Source: JAJDFU01 sp964640855
GTDB taxonomy: Bacteria > Bacteroidota > Bacteroidia > Chitinophagales > Saprospiraceae
Direction of reading: 5' to 3'
Length of the DNA: 64,000 nt
Assembly: GCA_964640855.1 (NCBI GenBank)
Contig: CAZXIX010000009.1
Location: 14,994 to 78,993 of the forward strand
A program made the position numbers and the translations under genes. Of this stretch, positions 45,532 through 54,639 are shown in pieces (the first letter of the stretch is position 1; each line of letters begins with the position of its first letter). A model generated the notes under the pieces. The model worked only from the letters and a program-made list of their open reading frames with translations. It was not told the DNA's origin and did not search any database.

Positions 45532-46959
45532 CTAACATTCCGCGATATTAATGGCAATATTAGCCGCCAGTCCGCCCAGGGAGGTCTCCTTGTATTTGGT
45601 GTTCATATCCTGCGAGGTCTGCCACATCGTTTTGACGATGTCATCCAGCGAAACCCGGGCCTTGGCCGGATCGCTCTCCAGGGCAATGTTGGCTGCCGTA
45701 ATGGCTTTCACTGCGCCCATGCTGTTGCGCTCAATGCAAGGCACCTGTACGAGCCCGCCGACCGGATCACAAGTCAGGCCCAGGTGGTGCTCCATGGCAA
45801 TCTCGGCAGCCATAAGGGCCTGTGCCGGGCTGCCACCCAGGCCCTCGGTCAAAGCAGCAGCGGCCATGGCGGAAGAAACGCCGATCTCCGCCTGACAGCC
45901 TCCCATGGCCGCTGAAATGGTAGATCCTTTTTTGAACAGACTGCCCAATTCGCCCGCCACCAGCAGAAAGTCAACGATCTCCCTGGGCCCGACCGGTTGG
46001 CCGGAGAAACAATAATAGTACATCAACACCGCGGGCAACACGCCGGCAGCCCCATTCGTGGGCGCTGTCACGATCCGGCCGAAATTGGCATTTTCCTCAT
46101 TGACAGCCATCGCAAAACTGCCGATCAGCCGGAGGGTCTGAGAAAAGTTTACCGAACAGCTCTTTACCCGCTCTACCCAATCGTGAGCGTTATCGGCATC
46201 CAGATCGCACAGGATCTTCCGGGCCAGGGCCGGGGCACGGCGGTTTACGTGGAGCCCTCCCGGGAGGATCCCTTCTGTATGACACCCCCGAAAGACCGAT
46301 TCCTTCATGACCTGCCAGATCCTCAGCATGCCGGCATCGATCTCCTGATCTGCCCGCCAGATGCGCTCGTTGTGGCGAACTACATCCGCGATCGATCCTC
46401 CTACGATCTCGCAGTAATCCAGCAGGTCCTTCCCGCTGGTACATGAAAAAGGGAGGTAAAAGCTGCCTGCCATTGGTATGCCTTCCCCTTCTTTTTCTAC
46501 GAATCCACCCCCTGTAGAAAAGTAGGTCTCTTCCTGCAATACCTGGCCTCTGCGGTCGAGCGCATAAAACCGAAGCCCGTTGGCATGATAAGATAAGGCC
46601 TCGGAAAAGTGGAATTGAATATCTGTATCCGGATCAAAGGAAAGGATCTTCCCCCCTTTCAAATGAAGCTTTTTTTCTTGAAAAACCCGGTAGGGAATCT
46701 CCTGTACCATCTTGACCGGCATGGTGACGGGGTCTTGGCCGGTGAGTCCCAGAAGGATGGCAACATCGGTGCCGTGCCCTTTTCCCGTCAGGGCCAAAGA
46801 ACCGTACAGGGCAACTGTCAACCCTTCTGTTTGGGGAAGGTTTCCGGCTTCTTCCAGTTCACGGACGAAGCGCTCCGCAGCCCGCCAGGGGCCCAGAGTA
46901 TGGGAACTGGAGGGACCAATTCCCACTTTGAGCATGTCGAAAACACTGATTGCCTCCAC
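45532..46959 (-). CDS. sdaA: L-serine ammonia-lyase, iron-sulfur dependent
   Basis: A 475-residue one-chain L-serine dehydratase that makes pyruvate and ammonia using a [4Fe-4S] cluster. The N-terminal beta domain starts with SVFDMLKVGIGPSSSHTLGPW; the alpha domain holds TAPTNGAAGVLPAVL, the cluster Cys residues in GGCQAEIG, LTCDPVGG and QVPCIERN, and the closing GGLAANIAINIAEC. The start codon is GTG at 46957-46959, which gives the exact family N-terminus. Confidence 0.96.
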   Translation of the reverse strand: MEAISVFDMLKVGIGPSSSHTLGPWRAAERFVRELEEAGNLPQTEGLTVALYGSLALTGKGHGTDVAILLGLTGQDPVTMPVKMVQEIPYRVFQEKKLHLKGGKILSFDPDTDIQFHFSEALSYHANGLRFYALDRRGQVLQEETYFSTGGGFVEKEGEGIPMAGSFYLPFSCTSGKDLLDYCEIVGGSIADVVRHNERIWRADQEIDAGMLRIWQVMKESVFRGCHTEGILPGGLHVNRRAPALARKILCDLDADNAHDWVERVKSCSVNFSQTLRLIGSFAMAVNEENANFGRIVTAPTNGAAGVLPAVLMYYYCFSGQPVGPREIVDFLLVAGELGSLFKKGSTISAAMGGCQAEIGVSSAMAAAALTEGLGGSPAQALMAAEIAMEHHLGLTCDPVGGLVQVPCIERNSMGAVKAITAANIALESDPAKARVSLDDIVKTMWQTSQDMNTKYKETSLGGLAANIAINIAEC

Positions 46960-47025
46960 AGCTTTTTACATTGCGATCTCGAAAGGCAAAGCAAGGAATT
47001 TTGGGGGAATTTTTCCAGGAAAAGC

Positions 47026-47775
47026 TCACTCCCGAAAACGAAACATGCCTATCCTTCGCTCTACCTCTTCGTTCATCTCGTCAAAAAGAAGGATGGTATA
47101 AGCCATGCCTCTTCCCTCGCGGTACAAGCCGATCAGTTCAGCGTATTTGCGGGGACTGAATCCTTTTTTCGGCTTGAAGCGAAACCGCGTTCCCCAGTCC
47201 GCCCGATAAGGGTCCAGTTCCGACTCTTCCAGGCGCACGCCCCGTATTTCGGATCCCTCAACGTTGGTTGCCAGATGCATGGCCAGGGAGCTCGTCCGAA
47301 TATGAGGAGGAACCAGAACCTCCGGGCCTTCGGGGATAAGATGGATGCGGACCTCCAGTCTTTGCTTCCTATTGTAACGGACGAAATAGGTAGGGAGCAG
47401 ATCGTTTCGAGAACGATTTACTGCGCGGTAGCCTTCAACGGGCACGAACAACTCGCCCTGCAGGCTGTCTAGCTGCCGGGAAAAAAGCAGTTCGTTCAGG
47501 TTATTTTGGGCGAGCACAGGCACCGGGCTCAGCAAAAGGAAAAGGAGCAGAGAAACCGCCTGACAGACATTCCAGCGGGTGAAACGAGTTGCGCGCCCGA
47601 ACCCGAAAAAGCGGGAGCGAGTCAGGCCGAGTACCGCCGGGAACCCCGGATCAGGGGCGGGCCGGATCGACCCGGATCTTTTCTTTAATGGATTGAATAA
47701 GCGCAGGAGAAGGCTTTCTGCGATTGATCTTGCTTTTAATAAACTCCCGAAAGGACTTTTCGCGGGAAAGGACAT
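47026..47775 (-). CDS. Secreted protein of the ECF sigma module, start uncertain
   Basis: The mature part (about 160 residues after QNNLNELLF) is a beta-rich exported protein with no recognised family. The hydrophobic LLLFLLLSPVPVLAQ before it is a signal peptide, but its start is unclear: the frame runs back to an ATG at 47775 through 125 bases that overlap the anti-sigma gene, while a CTG at 47625 would avoid the overlap. In another frame an ATG at 47570 gives MSVRRFL, which would join the hydrophobic stretch after a one-base shift. A base lost or gained in the assembly or by mutation would explain this. It follows the sigma and anti-sigma genes on the same strand. Confidence 0.55.
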   Translation of the reverse strand: MSFPAKSPFGSLLKARSIAESLLLRLFNPLKKRSGSIRPAPDPGFPAVLGLTRSRFFGFGRATRFTRWNVCQAVSLLLFLLLSPVPVLAQNNLNELLFSRQLDSLQGELFVPVEGYRAVNRSRNDLLPTYFVRYNRKQRLEVRIHLIPEGPEVLVPPHIRTSSLAMHLATNVEGSEIRGVRLEESELDPYRADWGTRFRFKPKKGFSPRKYAELIGLYREGRGMAYTILLFDEMNEEVERRIGMFRFRE

Positions 47776-47899
47776 TCAGATAGTCCGGATTGGATTTGAT
47801 CTCATGCAACAGATCTCGCTCGTCAATTTCACTCAGTTCATTGTCCAGATACATCGTAACCTTTTTCACAAGTTCCTGGTGGTTGAGCTGTGCTCTCAT
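47651..47899 (-). CDS. Small anti-sigma-like protein
   Basis: An 82-residue soluble, mostly helical protein (HQELVKKVTMYLDNELSEIDERDLLHEI, then SFREFIKSKINRRKPSPALIQSIKEKIR). It resembles the N-terminal sigma-binding domain of anti-sigma factors by its YLDxELS pattern but lacks the Cys residues of zinc anti-sigma domains and has no membrane segment. It lies downstream of an ECF sigma gene, so a role as its partner is likely. The start is the ATG at 47899; an earlier codon lies at 48001. Confidence 0.65.
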   Translation of the reverse strand: MRAQLNHQELVKKVTMYLDNELSEIDERDLLHEIKSNPDYLNVLSREKSFREFIKSKINRRKPSPALIQSIKEKIRVDPARP

Positions 47900-48077
47900 G
47901 ATCTGTATTTTTTTGTGAATGGAATACGCTCCCGAAAGAGCAGCTACACTTCTTTCAAAACATACTTTTTCCAACCTGCAAATGCAAGTCAGGTTTTTCA
48001 TTTGGCAAATGGGAGATTCAAAGCAGCTCGCTGGGGCGGCGAACCGGAAAAGCCATTTTCTCCTATCAAGAGATCTT

Positions 48078-48653
48078 TCAGGAGCGCCGGTCTTTGAAGC
48101 CCAGTGATTCGGCGTACTCCTTTAGCTTTTCTTTTAACATATTCCGAGCTCGATGCAGACGAGATCTGACGGTACCTATCGGAATATCCACGATCTTGGA
48201 AATTTCTTCGTAGGTGAACCCTTCCACATCGCATAGCAAAAGTACAACCCTGAAATCAACCGGCAAAGTGTTCACTGCATTTGTGACCTCATCCCCCATC
48301 ATATCCTGGAACATCTCCTCCCGAAGATCCAGATAACTGCTGTATTTCGGATTGTCCCCCTCATGGTAACTGATGATTTCCTCATAGTCAACCTTGGTCG
48401 GACGAGCACTTTTCTTTCGGTATTGATTGATGAAGACATTCTTCAGGATCTTAAACAGCCAAGCCTTCGCATTCGTTCCCTCGTGATACCGATCAATGAA
48501 CCGATAGGCTTTTAAATAAGTTTCCTGCACCAGGTCGTTGGCATCTTCTTCATTGTACGTCAGGTGGTAAGCAAAGGTATACAAAGCGTCTATCTGAGGC
48601 AGGAACTCCTCCTCAAACACCCGATCATACCTTTGCCGATTTTCCTGATCCAT
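48078..48653 (-). CDS. ECF sigma factor
   Basis: A 191-residue extracytoplasmic-function sigma factor. Region 2 (LYTFAYHLTYNEEDANDLVQETYLKAYRFIDRYHEGTNAKAWLFKILKNVFINQYRKK, about 25-85) and region 4 (VNTLPVDFRVVLLLCDVEGFTYEEISKIVDIPIGTVRSRLHRARNMLKEKL) are complete. It heads a short minus-strand unit with a candidate soluble anti-sigma protein and a secreted protein. The genes it controls are not known; the Deg protease at 49640 is a nearby possibility. Confidence 0.95.
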   Translation of the reverse strand: MDQENRQRYDRVFEEEFLPQIDALYTFAYHLTYNEEDANDLVQETYLKAYRFIDRYHEGTNAKAWLFKILKNVFINQYRKKSARPTKVDYEEIISYHEGDNPKYSSYLDLREEMFQDMMGDEVTNAVNTLPVDFRVVLLLCDVEGFTYEEISKIVDIPIGTVRSRLHRARNMLKEKLKEYAESLGFKDRRS

Positions 48654-48803
48654 AGGTTTTACAATGTAAGTATTTTGACGGGCAATCCGCTCTCCCCTAA
48701 AAAAAGAACCGGTTCCGGATACCGAAAAGTTTGATGGAAACTCTATTTATAAAGGCAAAAACCAGCCATTCCGGGCACAAAAAGTTGCGCCGGAAAGGGG
48801 GGA

Positions 48804-49430
48804 TCAAACGGATCGGGGAATCTTTCTGATCTCCGGGACGCAATCCTCGAACCAGATGAGGGGCGTCTGATTTTTATCGCCGGTCCGGGTGTCGCACCAG
48901 AAAAAGGAATAGTAAAGCTGAAGAAAAGGGCGAATTTGCCGAAGCAGGCGGCTCAGCCGTTCTTCTCCTTCGGCGGGCTGATTAAAAATGTGCCGGGTGC
49001 GCCAGCAATAAAAGGCCTCGTCGTGCAATTCGGTGATCAGCAAGACAGCGGGGTCCTCGGTAAACTGCTCTATAAAATGCCGGGCGTAAACGGCATGGTG
49101 GCGAGTCCAGTCCCGAGGATAGGATTTATCTTCCCGGTATTTGAAGGTGTCGTGCACAAAAGCGATTTGCCGAAGCCGGGCGCGGTCCTGGAAGGATAGG
49201 TGCAGGAGATCGATGTTGTCCAGGACTTCACGAATGTGCTTCCAGATCTCTCCCTCCGGATGCCCAAAACGAGGTTGGCCCCAAAGAAGGCCTTTTCGGA
49301 ACTCGGGTTTGGCCAGCATCTTCCGTTCAATCTCATTTTCGGGTGCCAGAATACCGACCACCTCCGGGCGAAGTTCGATTTTTTCCGGTTGAAGGGGTTT
49401 CACGAGCCTGAAATTGGTTCTCCAATCCAT
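48804..49430 (-). CDS. HD-like domain protein
   Basis: A 208-residue cytosolic protein. A pattern resembling the HD phosphohydrolase fold is visible: GHPEGEIWKHIREVL, then RQIAFVHDTFKY with the HD pair and RDWTRHHAVYARHFIEQF with further His. These could bind a metal ion, but the substrate is unknown. The C-terminal half carries an aromatic-rich LYYSFFWCDTRTGDK. It lies upstream of and on the opposite strand to the Deg protease gene. Confidence 0.7.
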   Translation of the reverse strand: MDWRTNFRLVKPLQPEKIELRPEVVGILAPENEIERKMLAKPEFRKGLLWGQPRFGHPEGEIWKHIREVLDNIDLLHLSFQDRARLRQIAFVHDTFKYREDKSYPRDWTRHHAVYARHFIEQFTEDPAVLLITELHDEAFYCWRTRHIFNQPAEGEERLSRLLRQIRPFLQLYYSFFWCDTRTGDKNQTPLIWFEDCVPEIRKIPRSV

Positions 49431-49639
49431 ACATCTCCGGTTTGAGGAAGGCGAATGGATGCAAATCTTACGTTAAATTCAAGGGGGATAACAGAACTGT
49501 GGCCCATCGCCAGAATATTGGATCAAAACGGCCAAACCCTGGAGCTATTGCCAATGTTATGGTTTCAAGCTCAAAATAATACCTGTTTTCTGAAATCGGG
49601 CATTCTACGCGGGATCCCGTCTTGCGAAACTGACCAAAG

Positions 49640-50779
49640 ATGAAAAGATTTCTTCCTCTACTGACCGCTTCTCTGTTGGGCAGCCTGATCACGGCAGGCC
49701 TTTTCACGGCTTTTTTCATGCCGAACACAAACCCTCAAGAAGGATTACCCCAGGCCGGCATCAACCCCCGCTTGGTGGATTGGCGTATGGCCCCGGGGGC
49801 TTTGCCTGCCCCCGATTTCCGGGAAGCCGCCCGCATCGCAACGCCCGCCGTGGTCAACATTGCCTCGGTTGCGGAGGCCCCCTCCAACCAAGAGCTCGAC
49901 CCCTTCCGGTTTTTCTATGGCGAAGGCTCACCCTTCGGAGACGGTCGCCCTTCCGAAGGTACCGGCTCGGGGGTTATCTACAGTGAAGACGGATACATCA
50001 TCACCAATAATCACGTCGTCGCCAGCGCCAACCGGGTAGAAGTTACGCTCAACAACAATAAGAGGTACCGAGCAGAGATCATCGGTACCGACGAGAAGAG
50101 CGACCTGGCGGTGCTGAAGATCGAAGGCAACAACCTGCCGACCCTGGATCTGGCCAACTCCGATGCGGCCGAGATCGGCGATTGGGTCCTGGCCATCGGC
50201 AACCCGCTGGATCTGAACTCTACCGTCACAGCCGGCATCATCAGTGCCAAAGGCCGGAATATCAACCTGCTCGGCGGAGGGAAAGCCATCGAGTCATTCA
50301 TCCAGACGGATGCCGCCGTCAACCCCGGCAACAGCGGCGGAGCCCTGGTAGATGCCCGCGGACGCTTGCTGGGCATCAATACGGCCATCGCCACCCGAAC
50401 GGGCCTGTATGCCGGTTACTCGTTTGCCATACCGGTCAACCTTGTTACCCGGATCGCCGATGACCTGATCCGCTATGGCAGTTTCCAACGGGGCTACCTC
50501 GGTATCAATATTTCAGAACTGGATGCTGAATATGCCAAAGAACTGGGCGTGGACATCACCCAGGGCGTGGTCATAGAAAAAGTCCTGGACAATGGGTCGG
50601 CTCAGTTTTCCGGCCTGCAAGCCAAGGATATCATAATCGGTGCCAACGGTAAAAAGATTTCCGGCGTACCCGAACTCCAGGAACTGATCGGACGAGCCCG
50701 GGTGGGAGACCAGGTCAGTCTGCAGATTTATCGCAACGGACAGAAAGAAGACATCCAGGTGGTCCTGAAAGGAGAATAA
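49640..50779 (+). CDS. Periplasmic Deg-type serine protease, one PDZ domain
   Basis: A 379-residue HtrA family protease, shorter than the one at 16671. An N-terminal membrane segment (about 6-27) is followed by the protease domain with His125 (TNNHVV), Asp155 (KSDLAV) and Ser232 (PGNSGGAL), and a single PDZ domain (RGYLGINISELDAEYAKELGVD to the end). The domain layout is that of DegS, a membrane-anchored regulatory protease that cuts anti-sigma factors, and it lies close to an ECF sigma module; function by analogy only. Confidence 0.93.
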   Translation: MKRFLPLLTASLLGSLITAGLFTAFFMPNTNPQEGLPQAGINPRLVDWRMAPGALPAPDFREAARIATPAVVNIASVAEAPSNQELDPFRFFYGEGSPFGDGRPSEGTGSGVIYSEDGYIITNNHVVASANRVEVTLNNNKRYRAEIIGTDEKSDLAVLKIEGNNLPTLDLANSDAAEIGDWVLAIGNPLDLNSTVTAGIISAKGRNINLLGGGKAIESFIQTDAAVNPGNSGGALVDARGRLLGINTAIATRTGLYAGYSFAIPVNLVTRIADDLIRYGSFQRGYLGINISELDAEYAKELGVDITQGVVIEKVLDNGSAQFSGLQAKDIIIGANGKKISGVPELQELIGRARVGDQVSLQIYRNGQKEDIQVVLKGE

Positions 50780-50944
50780 AGCAGGACAAGAGCCGCCACT
50801 TCTGCCAAATCTGACTTTTTCTTTTAACGGCTCTGCTTCTTACTTTAAGAAATCATTAACACGTAGCTGAAACTAAATGAAGAAATAAAGGGTTTTCGAG
50901 GAAAAGAGACTTGTTTAAAGTTGGTTTTTCGTTTTGTTTTGATG

Positions 50945-50979
50945 CGTCTGTCTTGCCTGGAGCGAGGCAGACGTTTTTT
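50945..50979 (+). terminator. Terminator upstream of comF
   Basis: CGTCTGTCTT (50945-50954) pairs with GAGGCAGACG (50964-50973), allowing two G-T pairs, followed by six T. It lies 166 bases after the Deg protease stop. Confidence 0.75.
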
Positions 50980-51034
50980 GTTCCTGCCTTTTTGAATTCC
51001 TATTTTTAGGGCTGTCTGTTGACTAAGCCCCGAA

Positions 51035-51727
51035 ATGAGATCCTGGTTAGAAGGTTTATTCCACATCCTTTTCCCGCGCGTATGCCCTGCCTGCGGCGAT
51101 TACTTGCCGAAAGGCTGCCCGGTGGTCTGTGTTTCCTGTGAAGCCAGACTCCCTTTCACTCATTATCATCTGGATCCGGAAAACCCTTTTCTGGATCGGT
51201 TCTGGGGGCGACTTCCGGTAGAAAGCGGCGCCGCCATGTTGCATTTCAGCAAAGGTGGAAGCACCCAACACCTGCTTCACCACATTAAATACAAGGGGCA
51301 AAAACAGCTGGCATTTGCGCTGGGGGACTGGTACGGACAGGAGTTGAAACAGGCAGAGGGATTCCGATCCGTTGACCTCATCGTACCGGTTCCGCTCCAT
51401 CCGAGGAAACATCGAAAGCGCGGCTTTAATCAAAGTCTGTGGTGGGGAAACGGCCTGGCCCAGGCCATGGAAATACCATGTACGGGCGACATTCTGGAGC
51501 GCATCAAACACACGCAAACTCAGACCCGAAAGAGCCGGCTGGATCGCCTGGCCAATGTTTCGGATGCCTTCCGGATCCGGGATCCGGAGCGGATCGCCGG
51601 AAAGCACATTCTGCTGGTAGACGACGTATTGACAACGGGAGCGACCCTGGAGGCTTGCGGGCTCAAGATACTCGAAGTGGAAGGTACGCGCCTGAGTATG
51701 GCTACTTTGGCGATTGCGGATTCCTGA
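51035..51727 (+). CDS. comF: ComF family protein
   Basis: A 230-residue phosphoribosyltransferase-like protein linked to DNA uptake. The N-terminus has a four-Cys zinc site (VCPACGDY and VCVSCEAR); the PRTase domain carries VDLIVPVPLHPRKHRKRGFNQS and the pyrophosphate/ribose site HILLVDDVLTTGATL. Length matches the family. It is preceded by a terminator and converges on pyrH. Confidence 0.93.
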   Translation: MRSWLEGLFHILFPRVCPACGDYLPKGCPVVCVSCEARLPFTHYHLDPENPFLDRFWGRLPVESGAAMLHFSKGGSTQHLLHHIKYKGQKQLAFALGDWYGQELKQAEGFRSVDLIVPVPLHPRKHRKRGFNQSLWWGNGLAQAMEIPCTGDILERIKHTQTQTRKSRLDRLANVSDAFRIRDPERIAGKHILLVDDVLTTGATLEACGLKILEVEGTRLSMATLAIADS

Positions 51728-51772
51728 CCGGCAATCGGTAGGGACCCGGGCTCGTCCCGGCAAAATGAACCA

Positions 51773-52492
51773 TCACTCCTCCACCTCAACCAAGGTCCCC
51801 ACCCGCTCTCCTTTGACGGCTTTGATCAGGTTCTCCTTTCCGTTGATATCGAAAACGATGATGGGCAGGTTATTCTCCTGGCACAGAGTAAAGGCCGTCA
51901 TATCCATGACACTGAGACCGAGGCTGATCGCCTTGGAAAAGGTGATCCGATCGAATTTGGTGGCATCGGGATCTTTGGTCGGATCGGCGGAATAAACCCC
52001 GTCGACTTTGGTGCCTTTCAGAATGACGTCGGCGTTGATCTCATTGGCCCGGAGGGCAGCAGCGGAGTCGGTCGTGAAATAAGGGCTCCCCGTGCCGGCC
52101 GAAAAGATCACGACCCGGCCTTTCTCCAGGTGGCGGATGGCCCGCCGGCGAATGTAGGGCTCGGCAATGGCTTTCATTTCAATGGCGGAGACCAGGCGCG
52201 TGTATAGCCCGACGGCCTCCAGGGAACTCTGCAAGGCCATGCCGTTGATCACCGTGGCCATCATCCCCATGTAATCGCCTTGTACACGCTCAATACCGGA
52301 ATCTTCGGCCTGAAGCCCCCGGAAGATATTGCCTCCTCCGATGACCACAGCCACTTCAACTCCCATTTCCACCAATTGCTTGATCTGATCGGCATAATAG
52401 CGGAGCATACCGGAAGAAATGCCGAAGCGTTGATCCCCCATGAGGGCCTCGCCGCTGAGTTTGAGTAGGACGCGCTTGTACTTGGTCACCAT
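51773..52492 (-). CDS. pyrH: UMP kinase
   Basis: A 239-residue hexameric UMP kinase making UDP. Landmarks: RVLLKLSGEALMG, VAVVIGGGNIFRG, the RRAIRHLEKGRVVIFSAGTGSPYFTTDSAAALRA region and DGVYSADPTKDP. It is the last gene of the rplM operon and lies after a hairpin terminator, so it may be expressed at a lower level than tsf or have its own promoter. Confidence 0.97.
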   Translation of the reverse strand: MVTKYKRVLLKLSGEALMGDQRFGISSGMLRYYADQIKQLVEMGVEVAVVIGGGNIFRGLQAEDSGIERVQGDYMGMMATVINGMALQSSLEAVGLYTRLVSAIEMKAIAEPYIRRRAIRHLEKGRVVIFSAGTGSPYFTTDSAAALRANEINADVILKGTKVDGVYSADPTKDPDATKFDRITFSKAISLGLSVMDMTAFTLCQENNLPIIVFDINGKENLIKAVKGERVGTLVEVEE

Positions 52493-52528
52493 GGGAGCTC
52501 GATTTAGAGCAGGAAAGATAAAAAGAAA

Positions 52529-52551
52529 GGCGAACCGGTGACCGGTTCGCC
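52529..52551 (-). terminator. Hairpin terminator between tsf and pyrH
   Basis: GGCGAACCGG and CCGGTTCGCC form a near-perfect palindrome. On the minus strand it is followed by TTTCTTTTTATC, so it can stop or attenuate transcription after tsf. Confidence 0.8.
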
Positions 52552-52573
52552 TCTGCCAAACGCTTGGTTTTTT

Positions 52574-53410
52574 TTAGCCCAGGGCTACGTGGCGGAAGGC
52601 CTTCACGGTGAGATCCTTATCTACGGATTTAAGATAAGAAGCCACGGTCTCCTTGCTGTCTTTCACAAACTGCTGATTCAGCAAGGTATTTTCTTTGAAG
52701 AACTTGTTGAGCTTGCCTTTGGCGATGTTCTCCAGCATCTTTTCCGGTTTGCCCTCTGCGCGAGCCTGTTCCATCCCGATCTCGATTTCCTTATCGATGA
52801 TCGATTGATCCACGTCGTCTTTGTCCAGGGCAACGGGCTTCATGGCGGCTACCTGCATGGCAACATCTCTTCCGGCGTCGAAAAAGTCTTCATCGGCCTG
52901 GTTAAGACCAATGAGTACCGCAGCGCGGTTGCCCATGTGGATATAGGGAGCGACTTGCTCTGCTTCCAGCTTTTCGTATGCGGAAAGCTCTACTTTCTCG
53001 CCTATCACGCCAACTTGTTCGGTAATCTTTTCAGCGATCGTAATGCCGTTGTGATCCAGCTGAAGGAGGTCTTCCAGACTATCGGGGAATTCTTCCAAAG
53101 CCTGTTCGCCGAAGGAACGGGTCAGGTTGATAAAGTCTTCGTTCTTGGCGACGAAATCTGTTTCGCAGCTCAGACGAACGATAACTCCCTTCTTGCGGTC
53201 ATCGGAGACCAGAGCCAGTACAACTCCTTCGTTGGCATCTCGATCGGCTCGCTTGGCAGAAAGCTTCTGACCTTTTTTGCGCAGGATTTCAACTGCTTTT
53301 TCCAAATCCCCTTCGGCTTCCGCAAGGGCTTTTTTGCAGTCCATCATGCCTGCGCCGGTCATTTCGCGCAGTTTTTTAACATCGGCAGCGGAAATTTTTA
53401 CTGCACTCAT
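52574..53410 (-). CDS. tsf: Translation elongation factor Ts
   Basis: A 278-residue nucleotide exchange factor for EF-Tu. The N-terminal ISAADVKKLREMTGAGMMDCKKALAEAEGDLEKAVEILRKKG is the family UBA-like domain; SCETDFVAKNEDFINL and the VAAMKPVALDKDDVDQ region follow. It follows rpsB by 52 bases, the usual order. Confidence 0.97.
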   Translation of the reverse strand: MSAVKISAADVKKLREMTGAGMMDCKKALAEAEGDLEKAVEILRKKGQKLSAKRADRDANEGVVLALVSDDRKKGVIVRLSCETDFVAKNEDFINLTRSFGEQALEEFPDSLEDLLQLDHNGITIAEKITEQVGVIGEKVELSAYEKLEAEQVAPYIHMGNRAAVLIGLNQADEDFFDAGRDVAMQVAAMKPVALDKDDVDQSIIDKEIEIGMEQARAEGKPEKMLENIAKGKLNKFFKENTLLNQQFVKDSKETVASYLKSVDKDLTVKAFRHVALG

Positions 53411-53462
53411 GGTGGGTGAACGTTTTATGGCGTGAAGAAATGCTACTTGCGTGCGAAAAGGA

Positions 53463-54185
53463 TCAGCTTTTGGCAGCTTCCTGCTCAGCTTTGGCTTGCT
53501 TGCGTTCTTCCAGTCCTTCCCGAACGCACTCGGTCACAAAGTTAGTGATCACGGAGATGGATTTGGAGGCGTCGTCGTTGGCAGGGATGGCGTAATCCAC
53601 CTGCGTAGGATCGGAATTGGTATCCACCACACCGAAGGTCCGGATGCCCAACTTGTGCGCTTCCGATAAAGCGATGTGCTCATGCCCGATATCCACGATG
53701 AAGATGGCCGCCGGCAAACGGTTCATATTGGCGATTCCACCCAGCACTTTCTCCAATTTGTTCTTCTCACGCTCCAGAGTGAGTTTTTCTTTCTTGGTAA
53801 CGCTGCTCAGAGACCCGTCCTGCAACATCCGCTCGATGTTGTTCATCTTCTTGATGGAACGGCGGATGGTTGAGAAATTGGTCATCATACCTCCCAGCCA
53901 GCGCTCCGTAACGTACGGCATGCCTACGCTGCGGGCAGCGTCCGATACGATTCCGCGAGCCTGTTTTTTGGTAGCTACGAACATGATCTTGCGGCCCGAT
54001 TTGGCGATGGCCTTCAGGGCTTTCCCCGTGGTCTCCATGGCCTGCTGGGTCCGGTTGAGATCGATGATGTGGATCCCTTTGCGCTCCATGAAAATATTGG
54101 GCGCCATCTTGGGGTTCCACTTCCGCTTCAGGTGACCAAAGTGTACGCCGGCATCCAGAAGTTCTTTATACGTCGGTGTGTTCAT
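53463..54185 (-). CDS. rpsB: Ribosomal protein S2
   Basis: A 240-residue S2 protein: LLDAGVHFGHLKRKWNPKMAPNIFMERKGIHIIDL at the start, MPYVTERWLGGMMTNFSTI and AIFIVDIGHEHIALSEAHKLGI later, ending in a charged tail. The ATG at 54185 is chosen; the longer frame begins with TTG at 54200. It lies in the ribosomal protein operon. Confidence 0.97.
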   Translation of the reverse strand: MNTPTYKELLDAGVHFGHLKRKWNPKMAPNIFMERKGIHIIDLNRTQQAMETTGKALKAIAKSGRKIMFVATKKQARGIVSDAARSVGMPYVTERWLGGMMTNFSTIRRSIKKMNNIERMLQDGSLSSVTKKEKLTLEREKNKLEKVLGGIANMNRLPAAIFIVDIGHEHIALSEAHKLGIRTFGVVDTNSDPTQVDYAIPANDDASKSISVITNFVTECVREGLEERKQAKAEQEAAKS

Positions 54186-54229
54186 TGCTGAATCTGACAA
54201 TTTTCAATTTACAATAATGGATAATCCGA

Positions 54230-54616
54230 TTAACGCTTGGAGAACTGGAAGCTCTTGCGCGCCTTGGGCTTACCATATTTCTTACGCTCTACCTCGCGGG
54301 AATCCCGGGTCAGGAAGTGCATATCCTTCAGAGGCTTGCGAAACTCTTCGTTGAGCTTGACCAGCGCCCGGGCGACGGCCATACGAACGGCTTCTGCCTG
54401 CCCCTTGAATCCCCCTCCGTTGACGTTGACCTTCAGATCGTAGGCATTTTCCAACTCCACGACCTGGAGCGGTGCCAGTACGTTGGCCCGAATGTGGGGC
54501 TGCGGGAAGTATTCTTTGAAATCTTTCCCGTTCACTGCGATCTGCCCGTTGCCCTTGGTGATGTAAACCCGGGCTACAGAAGATTTACGCCGACCTATCG
54601 CATTGATCATATCCAT
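54230..54616 (-). CDS. rpsI: Ribosomal protein S9
   Basis: A 128-residue S9 protein with INAIGRRKSSVARVYITKGNGQIAVNGKDFKEYF at the start and the invariant basic tail REVERKKYGKPKARKSFQFSKR. Start at the ATG 54616, 23 bases after the rplM stop. Confidence 0.97.
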   Translation of the reverse strand: MDMINAIGRRKSSVARVYITKGNGQIAVNGKDFKEYFPQPHIRANVLAPLQVVELENAYDLKVNVNGGGFKGQAEAVRMAVARALVKLNEEFRKPLKDMHFLTRDSREVERKKYGKPKARKSFQFSKR

Positions 54617-54639
54617 AGCTGAATGCAAATTTTCTGAGA

